DNA from: Verrucomicrobiota bacterium
GTDB lineage: Bacteria > Verrucomicrobiota > Verrucomicrobiia > Limisphaerales > JACPZS01
NCBI GenBank assembly: GCA_016195385.1
Contig: JACPZS010000196.1
Location: 1 to 32,677, forward strand
Length of the DNA: 32,677 nucleotides
Direction: 5' to 3'
Positions 1-6,700 of the stretch are shown in pieces (the stretch's first letter is position 1; each line of letters starts with the position of its first letter). Made by a program: the position numbers and the translations under genes. Under the pieces are notes generated by a model. That model did not search any database. It saw only the letters and a list, made by a program, of their open reading frames with translations, and was not told where the DNA came from.

Positions 1-76
1 GATGGTCGGCGGGGACACGCTGGTTCAGGTTGATGGTCGTCAGAAACTCCGGCTGGGCTTGAGGTTTTCCACGCAT
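1..76 (-). CDS. IS5/IS1182-type transposase, N-terminal fragment (runs off the left edge)
   Basis: Twenty-five codons are visible from an ATG at position 76 reading leftwards to the window edge. The peptide begins MRGKPQAQPEF and continues to NLNQRVPADH, which is the characteristic opening of DUF772-containing IS5/IS1182-family transposases (usual form MRGK...-RVPADHPLR). These enzymes are DDE transposases that excise and reinsert the element; the catalytic residues would lie outside the window. The gene sits just beyond the end of a prepilin-type gene on the same strand whose C-terminus looks replaced. Recognition rests on only 25 residues, but the motif is distinctive. Confidence 0.72.
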   Translation of the reverse strand, partial: MRGKPQAQPEFLTTINLNQRVPADH

Positions 77-200
77 GGTTCTCTGACCCGTCCGTTTCGC
101 CAGTGTTCAAATCTTCCGAGAGTATTTCAGCAAGCTGTTATTGCCGGCGGAGCAGTTCAGCCAGCAATTGGCGGAGTAACTTCGCGAGCGTGGTAGTTCG
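1..200 (-). mobile_element. End of an insertion sequence, partial; inner boundary uncertain
   Basis: The transposase start at 76 implies that an IS terminus lies between about 77 and 215. I could not identify the terminal inverted repeat because the other end is outside the window, so the coordinate 200 is only an estimate. It is based on where the neighbouring prepilin protein stops resembling its family, shortly after its CPSDKS motif. Confidence 0.45.
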
Positions 201-618
201 GAGTGATTCTTGGGGGGGTCGATTTGTCGGAGGGACACCGGTAAGCGAGCGCCGATCCGACGTTCGGGAACAGCACGCCCGCAGCGACGTTAGACGCGGT
301 CAGATCGAGCCAAGCGCTGCCGACGACCCATGACCCCTTGTCCGAAACGAATTCACCGCCTTGATTGACCACGCGATTTGGAGGCATCCAATCGTCGTTG
401 TCGCTGGTGTACATGCTCCAAGAAGTCTGGAGCTGCCACAGGTTGTTGAGGCACGAGGTAGCCTGCGCCTTGGCTTTCGCCTTCGCCAGCGCCGGCAAAA
501 GCATCCCCGCCAGGATCGCGATGATGGCGATGACGACGAGGAGTTCTATGAGAGTAAAGCCTCGACGGTTTGAGGCCAAGGAGTTCACTTTACAGTTTGA
601 AAGGCGAAGTGTATTCAT
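157..618 (-). CDS. Prepilin-type N-terminal cleavage/methylation domain protein, probably 3'-truncated by an IS
   Basis: The 153-residue product has a short basic leader ([11 protein letters not shown] to NRRG) followed by the type IV prepilin/pseudopilin core [17 protein letters not shown], with cleavage expected after the Gly by a PilD-type peptidase and N-methylation of Phe. The mature protein would be anchored in the inner membrane by that helix. The middle part ([33 protein letters not shown]) is typical of the large verrucomicrobial/planctomycetal pseudopilin family. Family members usually run to about 220-280 residues and end with a DGH motif; that part is missing. The protein ends 16 residues into unrelated sequence near an IS end, so this is probably a broken gene. 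Its start lies only 6 bp from the divergent VapB start. Confidence 0.8.
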   Translation of the reverse strand: MNTLRLSNCKVNSLASNRRGFTLIELLVVIAIIAILAGMLLPALAKAKAKAQATSCLNNLWQLQTSWSMYTSDNDDWMPPNRVVNQGGEFVSDKGSWVVGSAWLDLTASNVAAGVLFPNVGSALAYRCPSDKSTPPRITPNYHAREVTPPIAG

Positions 619-624
619 CGGCGT

Positions 625-885
625 ATGTCACACGTTTTGACGGTTAGAATTGCCCCCGGACTGCTGGCCAAAGCGGAAGCACGGGCGGCGCAACTGGGCT
701 TGGACCGCGCGCGCTATTTGCGCAGCCTGATCGAGCGCGATGCGGAAAACGGCAGCGCAATGCCGCGTCGCCAGTTCGCCTCGGAAGACTTGGTGGGACG
801 CTTCCGGCTGGGAGGAAAGTCCGCGAACAACCAGCGGGTCCGTGAGAGTCTGCGGCGGCGCTCCAAGCATGAAACCAATCGCTGA
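625..885 (+). CDS. VapB-type antitoxin
   Basis: An 86-residue protein encoded directly upstream of a PIN-domain toxin with a 17-bp overlap, the classic antitoxin-first arrangement. The N-terminus ([20 protein letters not shown], then [16 protein letters not shown]) reads as a short beta strand followed by two helices, the ribbon-helix-helix layout of DNA-binding antitoxins. The basic, flexible C-terminus ([10 protein letters not shown]) would contact the toxin. The expected role is neutralising the partner RNase and autorepressing the operon. No strong Shine-Dalgarno sequence is seen. The start codon is separated by 6 bp from the divergent prepilin start, so its promoter must overlap the neighbouring coding sequence. 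Confidence 0.75.
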   Translation: MSHVLTVRIAPGLLAKAEARAAQLGLDRARYLRSLIERDAENGSAMPRRQFASEDLVGRFRLGGKSANNQRVRESLRRRSKHETNR

Positions 886-1273
886 CACGGGCGTCATTGT
901 CGCCCTGCTGGCGGCGGATGATCCGGCCCACGCCTGGGCGGCGGAGGCGTTTCGCAACCAAAGCCCATTTTACACGTGCGACGCCGTGCTGGCGGAGGCG
1001 TGCAGTTTCTTCGTCAATCCGCGTCCCGTGCTGACACTGGTCGCGCGCGGGGATCTGCTGCTGGACTTCAACCTGGCTGAGGAATTGCCCAAAGTCCTTG
1101 CGCTGGTGACGAAGTACGCCGACCAGCCCATGGACCTGGCGGATGCATGTGTGGTGCGGATGAGCGAACTCTACTCGCGCTGCAAAGTGTGGACGGTGGA
1201 TCGCGCCGATTTCACCGCCTATCGGCGGCATGGCCGGCAGGCCGTCGCGTGTGAGTTTCCACCTGCGAAATGA
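869..1273 (+). CDS. VapC-type PIN-domain toxin
   Basis: A 134-residue PIN-domain protein. Acidic residues expected to bind Mg2+/Mn2+ are present: the Asp of [14 protein letters not shown], the Glu of DAVLAEACSFF, the Asp pair in PMDLADACVVRMSE, and the final Asp of VWTVDRADFTAYR. PIN toxins of this type cleave tRNA or rRNA and arrest growth when the antitoxin is degraded. I chose the ATG at 869 because it starts directly at the PIN strand; a longer reading frame upstream only runs through the antitoxin gene. Length fits the family (about 130-140 residues) and no catalytic position looks lost. Confidence 0.88.
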   Translation: MKPIADTGVIVALLAADDPAHAWAAEAFRNQSPFYTCDAVLAEACSFFVNPRPVLTLVARGDLLLDFNLAEELPKVLALVTKYADQPMDLADACVVRMSELYSRCKVWTVDRADFTAYRRHGRQAVACEFPPAK

Positions 1274-1287
1274 GCCGGATCGCGAAT

Positions 1288-1390
1288 TGACGACGAGAAG
1301 TTCGATGAGAGTGAAGCCAAAATGAAATGCGGAACGCGGAGCACGGAATGCGGAACTGTGTGCCGAGCAGTTTCGAGAAGTTGAATTCAT
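1288..1390 (-). pseudogene. Remnant of a second prepilin-type gene (leader only)
   Basis: From an ATG at 1390 the minus strand encodes MNSTSRNC, then a low-complexity stretch AFRAPRSAFHF, then a perfect prepilin core [10 protein letters not shown], after which the reading changes to unrelated sequence (NSRSGS). Positions 1288-1318 match positions 531-561 of the complete prepilin gene with only 3 mismatches in 31 bases. The break falls about 15 bp after the vapC stop codon. This looks like the 5' end of a pseudopilin gene cut off by the arrival of the toxin-antitoxin module. Confidence 0.65.
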
Positions 1391-1506
1391 AAATCGTTTT
1401 TTGTGCTTCGGCGCAAAGTCAAGTGGACACGGATGGCGCGGATTTCCACGGATTGAATTCGTGGTCATCAGTGAAATTCGTGTCTGGACGGGTGCCCATT
1501 TTGTTT

Positions 1507-2184
1507 TCATCCCATCACACTCACACTCGCCACATCGCTCCATTGGCCGACTTGTTCGTCGTGGAGGCGATAGATCGCCTTGTATTTCCAGACGGCCCTC
1601 GCGCCGGCGGCGGGCAATGCGGCGGTGTCCAAATAATCCGGCACGGTGTCAATCGCCAGGAAAGCGAAGCCGTTGCCGCGATCCACCCAAATCTCCAAGC
1701 CGTCCATGCCCTGCTTCGTCCACAGAATGTTCGGGTGCCCCGCTTGCATCTGCACTTTCAACGTGGGCTTGAGGTTGACAAGATCGGTGGTTTGCTCCGC
1801 GCCGATCAAGCCGAGGTCCTGGCCCATCGCGTCGGTGTAGGCCGCGTGTTTCTTGAGGCGCGAGCCAAGCGCGGAGTTGCGCCCGAAAATATCCGTCGGC
1901 ACGGGAGCCGGCGGGCCAGCGAGCGCGGGCGCGACGGGCAGGTTGCCCACGGCGGAACCGTTGCGGAGGGCGTTTTTGAAGGCGACCCATTCCTGAGCGC
2001 ATTGCTTGAACTGGTTGGTGGCGTCGCAGGCGTAGGCGAACATGAGGTTGTCAGCCTGGACGGCGGCGACTTCCGCCGGGGTGACGCCGACGAGCGGGGC
2101 GTGAGCGGGCAGTTTGGCGGCGAAATTACTGAGCAAGGCGCATTTCTTGAGATCGTCGGGCGGGATAAAGTAGGCTTTGGGCAT
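1507..2184 (-). CDS. Hypothetical protein with a C-terminal Fn3-like segment
   Basis: A 225-residue protein starting MPKAYFIPPDDL. I do not recognise a named domain. The N-terminal 110 residues look helical (repeated A/K/N-rich segments such as LLSNFAAKLPAHAP and QFKQCAQEWVAFKNALRNG). The C-terminal 90 residues read as a beta-sandwich of fibronectin type III style (LKVQMQAGHPNILWTKQG, then AVWKYKAIYRLHDEQVGQWSD). There is no signal peptide or membrane segment. I have the impression of many similar proteins in Verrucomicrobiota genomes, which is memory rather than a search. It stands alone, convergent with vapBC across a short gap holding the prepilin remnant. Confidence 0.7.
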   Translation of the reverse strand: MPKAYFIPPDDLKKCALLSNFAAKLPAHAPLVGVTPAEVAAVQADNLMFAYACDATNQFKQCAQEWVAFKNALRNGSAVGNLPVAPALAGPPAPVPTDIFGRNSALGSRLKKHAAYTDAMGQDLGLIGAEQTTDLVNLKPTLKVQMQAGHPNILWTKQGMDGLEIWVDRGNGFAFLAIDTVPDYLDTAALPAAGARAVWKYKAIYRLHDEQVGQWSDVASVSVMG

Positions 2185-2290
2185 AGGTTTTTAAGAACGT
2201 TAAATTTTGGATTTTGGATTTTGAATTTGAGATTTAGGGTTTCGGGTCTGGGGTGCTGGGTTTGGATGTTTTTCGTGGTTTTTTGCTGTT

Positions 2291-2596
2291 TTGGGCACTT
2301 TTCGAGGTTATTCGGTGATCGAAAGGGTTATTTTGGCCGCTAAAACAGTTGTAGCGGCGGTCAAAACAGTTCTCGCGGACGCTGATAGAGTTCTGGCAAC
2401 CGTCGCCAGAGATTGTTCAATAGCTGCCAGAGTTCTCGCAGACGCTGAAATAGTTGTGGTGGCAGTCGAAAAAATTCTCGCGGCGGCTGAGAGAGTTCTT
2501 GTGGCTGTTAAAAAGGTTCTGGCGACGGCTGCGAAGGTTTTTCCAACCGTCGAAAGAACTTCTGCAACTGTTGCGGAAGTTCGCGCGATGCGTTGA
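2291..2596 (+). CDS. Possible heptad-repeat protein (TTG start, uncertain)
   Basis: An open frame of 101 residues built almost entirely of degenerate 7-residue units, for example AVKTVLA, DADRVLA, AVEKILA, AAERVLV, AVKKVLA. The small/hydrophobic residues recur at the same heptad positions and charged residues between them, as expected of an amphipathic helix or coiled coil. Because the DNA repeat is 21 bp, all three frames of the block tend to stay open, so the open frame alone is weak evidence. The start would be TTG and no Shine-Dalgarno sequence precedes it. It may be a genuine small helical protein or simply a repeat array between genes. Confidence 0.3.
   Translation: MGTFRGYSVIERVILAAKTVVAAVKTVLADADRVLATVARDCSIAARVLADAEIVVVAVEKILAAAERVLVAVKKVLATAAKVFPTVERTSATVAEVRAMR
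2331..2593. repeat. Degenerate 21-bp tandem repeat, about 12 units
   Basis: Units of 21 bp recur in register, each with a core like GTTCTCGCGGACGCTGAT; examples begin near 2357, 2378, 2441, 2462, 2483 and 2504. Conservation is strongest at GTTCT and at the following GC-rich half. The period is an exact multiple of three, so it codes 7-residue units on any frame. Confidence 0.75.
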
Positions 2597-2756
2597 AGCT
2601 GGCTTGTTCATCGACTCTACAAACGGGAGGATTTGCCAAATCTTTCACGGCACGAAAAAATCTTTGCCCGGCTGATGAAAGATTGATGATTATCCTCCGT
2701 TGGTAGGACTGGATAGCATGAGCACTGTTGACCTACTCTCCGCAGCGAAAACCGGG

Positions 2757-3398
2757 ATGAAGAATGACGATCCCTCCATCGCCACGCACGCTAGTTTGCT
2801 GGAAAAACTGCGCGACCTGGAGGATCAGGCAAGCTGGCGGCGGTTCTTCGACACTTACGCCGGGCTGATTCGCCGCGTGGCGCTACAAGCGGGATTATCC
2901 CAAGCCGATGCCGAGGATGTCTTGCAGGAGACGGCAATTTCGGTAGCCAGGCATTTGCCCGGCTTTCGCTACGATCCGAAAATTTGTTCCTTCAAGACCT
3001 GGATGCTGCGGCTCACGCGCTGGCGCGTCATCGATCATTTTCGCAAACGCCAACTGCAAGCCGGATCGCTCGATCCCGCAACCGGGGACACCGACGCGGA
3101 CGCTGAACTGGATCGCGTGACCGGCGGGCGGGCACCGGAAGTCGAGGCGGTCTGGGAACAGGAATGGCGCGAAGCAACGCTTGCAGCAGCGTTGGAGCGC
3201 GTGAGGGCGAACGTGCATCCGCAGACTTTCCAGATGTTCGATCTCCACGTGTTGCGTGGCATGTCGGCTGGCGAAACAGCGCAGTTGCTGGGCGTGAACA
3301 TTGCGCGCGTCTATCTCGCGCGCCATCGCGTAGGAAAAAAGTTGCGAGACGAAACTAGGTCCATCGAAACCACGGGCATTTTGCCGTGCGATGGCTGA
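2757..3398 (+). CDS. RNA polymerase sigma factor, sigma-70/ECF-like
   Basis: The 213-residue product has region 2 (SWRRFFDTYAGLIRRVA, then AEDVLQETAISVARHL, then CSFKTWMLRLTRWRVIDHFR) and a C-terminal region 4 helix-turn-helix (FQMFDLHVLRGMSAGETAQL, then LGVNIARVYLARHRV). It would direct core polymerase to a subset of promoters. The start is ambiguous: ATG at 2757 gives a beginning (MKNDDPSIATHASLLEKL) that matches how I remember the verrucomicrobial family; ATG at 2718 would add 13 residues, and a TTG at 2700 more. No anti-sigma gene is adjacent; the next intact gene is a giant secreted protein, which could be a target. Confidence 0.85.
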   Translation: MKNDDPSIATHASLLEKLRDLEDQASWRRFFDTYAGLIRRVALQAGLSQADAEDVLQETAISVARHLPGFRYDPKICSFKTWMLRLTRWRVIDHFRKRQLQAGSLDPATGDTDADAELDRVTGGRAPEVEAVWEQEWREATLAAALERVRANVHPQTFQMFDLHVLRGMSAGETAQLLGVNIARVYLARHRVGKKLRDETRSIETTGILPCDG

Positions 3399-3435
3399 AA
3401 ACAACTCCAGTTGAAGCTCGTTTGAACTTGCCCGC

Positions 3436-3555
3436 TCACTCCACTTTTTTGCGCGCCAGCGCGTGCGTGGCGTGACCGAAAAACATCTCGGCGCATTCCA
3501 TCATTGTTTCGCCCATCTCCACTGCAAGCGCACCTTCGGCGAGCAATTTACCAGG
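3436..3555 (-). pseudogene. Decayed copy of the lpdA 3' end
   Basis: The minus strand encodes LLAEGALAVEMG joined directly to ETMMECAEMFFGHATHALA and RKKVE. The intact lpdA at 9491 ends the same way but has 17 extra residues between the two parts, including the catalytic HPHPTLS. So this is a C-terminal lpdA fragment with a 51-bp in-frame deletion that removes the active-site His. Upstream of about 3555 the similarity stops. It cannot make a working enzyme. Confidence 0.85.
3451..3504 (+). repeat. Direct repeat, left copy (lpdA 3' end)
   Basis: These 54 bases are identical to 9506-9559; after one mismatch six more bases agree. The two copies have the same orientation and bracket the giant gene. 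Confidence 0.9.
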
Positions 3556-3736
3556 CCGGCATTCGGCTGAAAAATCATGACCTGTGTTTGTAGAACTCAA
3601 AACACGCTGTCGATTCCCGATCAAGCCCGCTGTGACAAGCATTCCTTTCGTAATGGGATTCGACGAGAGAAAGAATTGGTTCACACTGGACATCGCGAGG
3701 AACACCGAGTCCACTCCGATCAATGTTTAATCCAAT

Positions 3737-6700
3737 ATGAGGCACTTGACATGCCCGCCGAGAGGTGGCGTCAAGATGCTCCTCGCAGTTTCGCTGCTCT
3801 GTCTTGTCTCTGCTTTAACCCCGCTTAACGCCCAAGATTTTGAGATCCTTGATGCCAGGCTTGACGGCCAGGGCCGTTTGCGCCTCCGTTATTTCTCAGA
3901 AACAAACTCTTACTATGTGCTTTATCGAGGCGACAGCCTCGCACACATCTCCACGCCCACGGCTTTGGCTCTGGGAAATGATGGCATTAACGAACTGGCG
4001 GAATCGGTCCCGGTCCAAGGCGCGACTGGATTTTACCGGATTCGTCGCGTGCCTCGCGCCTCACCGCTGGATCTCGACGGCGACGGTATTGATGATGTTT
4101 ATGAACTGAGCCGGCCCGGCTTGTTGAGCCCGCTCAATGGTGCGGATGCCAATCTGGATCCAAATGGAAATGGAAAAACGCACCTTCAGGAGTACTTAAT
4201 CGCCACGACGCCGTTGACTCGGCTCCGTGAAGTTTCACCCAAGGCTGGTGAAGGTGATGTGGCCGTCACTCGCGAAACGGTATTTCGCCTGACTCAAGCC
4301 CTGGCTGAGTCCACGGTGCTGGATGGCTCCCGAGTTTACGCCCAATTTGGCGGAAGGCGCCTTCTCGCTCGCGTCGAACTCTCCACCGATCGCAAGACAG
4401 TGACCCTCTTTTATCTCGAAAATCTGCCGGGGAGCGCGCGTGTCCGGGCTACGTTCGTCGGCAATGGTCTGACGGACTTTCTGGGGCGCGCGCTCGATCT
4501 GGACGGCGATGGAGCACCGGGTGGCGTCGCCACCGTTGATTTCGATACTCTCAGCATCACGCCTGTTCCGGGCACCGCAGTAATCGGTCGCGTCTTCGCT
4601 TCGGAGAAAATCGCGGGCCAGAACAACACAAACTTTGTCAACCATCCGCTTGCGGGTGTCACGATTACCGTGGACGGAATGGAGGAAAAATTAAGAACCA
4701 CAACGGACGTGAATGGGTTTTTCCGCTTGGAACCTGCGCCGGCGGGTCGCTTCTTCGTGTTGGTGGATGGCAGAACGGCGCAACCCGTTCCTCTGGGAGC
4801 GCACTATGCGTTTGTGGGCAAAGCTTGGGAAACGGTGGCCGGACGGACGAATAATCTCGCGGCCGGCACGGGCGAAATCTTCCTCCCCCTGATCTCGGCG
4901 GGGACATTGCAACCCGTGAGCCTGAGCGACAACACTCCCATTACTTTTCCCGCGGCGATTCTCGCGAGTAACCCCGGCCTCGCGGGAGTCACGATCACCG
5001 TCCCCGCCAATTCGCTCTTCAGCAACGACGGCTCGCGCGGCGGCAAAGTGGGAATCGCACCAGTTGCGCCGGATCGTTTGCCGGAGCCTCTGCCACCGGG
5101 TCTGAACTTCCCCTTGGTCATTACGGTCCAGACCGACGGGCCAAGTAATTTCGACCGACCCGTATCCGTTCGCTTTCCGAATCTACCTGATCCGATCACG
5201 GGCGAAAAGCTTCCGGCTGGCGCCAAAAGTGCCCTCTGGAGTTTCAATCACGATAAAGGCCATTGGGAGATCGTCGGACCGATGACCGTCACGGCCGACG
5301 GACAGTTTGTTGAGACCGACCTCGGTGTCGGCATTCAGCAACCGGGCTGGGCCGCCACGCTTCCAGGAACCCAAGTTCAAGGTTCGCCTCCGGTTAAGGA
5401 TCCTTCAGATCCGCCGCCGCTTGAGTACGGCCCGCCCGATCCGCTGCCGCCCTTGCCGCCAGACATCAATCCAAACCCGAACATTCCGCCGGTGCCTCCC
5501 CCGCAACCGTGCCCGAAATTGAGCGCGTGGCAAAAAGCTGAAGCGATTTACAACATCACCAAGGAGATCGCGGATTGCGCCGCCAGCCTCGCCGGGGTGA
5601 AGGAAGGGCTCCAGTGCCTGCTCAATGCCATCAAGGCCGCCGCCGAGATTGACTTTGCCATGAAGAAGCTCCATGACGATTTGAGCGCCAAGCCTCCCGT
5701 GGCGAAGGGGCAGGCCCTGCTCTCCACGTTCAGCTTTCTGAAAAAGGACAAGGAATTGGCCGTGGTTGCTGAGGAATGTTTCGAGAAAGCCTCACCCATC
5801 GGCACAGCGGAAAAGATCGTTACCTGCATCGGGAGTGCGCTCGGGATCGCGAACACAATTTGTGGCACACTGCAACCCGATCCCACGGCACCAGCCTCCT
5901 GCCAGCCGAGCAAACTCACCCAAAAGGTTTGCAAGGGTTTGGATGTCGCCAAGACATTGCAAACCCAAGTATCCGATTTAATCAAAGTCATCAACGCGGC
6001 GAAGGATAAGCTCGCGCTCAAGTTCATTTGCGCCCAACTCGGCAACCTGGAAATCGTCATCAAGGCCACGGTAAATCAGCCGCCACCGAAACCGCTCGGC
6101 CTGCAATCCGTCCCGGACGACTCCTTGACCCCCGAACAAGTCGCGCAAATTCTCGCCGCCGTTGACGGCACGTTGGGCGAACTCGCTCCCTACCTGCAAG
6201 CCGGGGCCTCGATTGGCGATACACGCGCCGCTCTCGAAAACCTGGAGACGAATCTCAATTCACTTCTCGATCAGGCCACGGCAGCCTTGCGTGAAACCGG
6301 TGAGACGCTGCCGACCAGACTCTTTTACGCAATCACCATCAATGGAAATATCATCCGCGGCGTGACGAGCGCCCAAGGAACGATCGATACACGGCTCGCG
6401 CCGGACTCCGATTATGTGCTCGAAATGTACGATCCGGTTGGCAATAGCTATGGAACTTCCAGCGGACACACCGCCGCGAACGGGCAGATTACCCAGTTGC
6501 GCGTAGTCAAGCTTGCGTCAGCGAGCACGCTATCCGACACCGACAAGGACAGCCTGGCCGATAGCGTGGAGTTTGTCATCGGTACCGACCCGTCGAAGCC
6601 CGACACGGACGGAGATGGAATCAACGACGGCGTGGAAATCCGGCAAGGCCTGAATCCGTTGGATGGCTTGCCAACCACAACCGGCATCGTCGGCAGCGGG

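Noticed and set aside
1423-2343. A 306-codon plus-strand open frame opposite the 225-residue hypothetical gene
   Set aside because: It is the antisense of a better-supported frame and has the Arg/Gly/His-rich composition of a GC-rich shadow.
2331-2593. CRISPR array
   Set aside because: The units are contiguous, degenerate and 21 bp long with no spacers.
3556-3723. An extension of the lpdA fragment to a 95-codon protein on the minus strand
   Set aside because: The part upstream of the fragment has no similarity to lpdA and no recognisable family; it seems to be a chance open frame.
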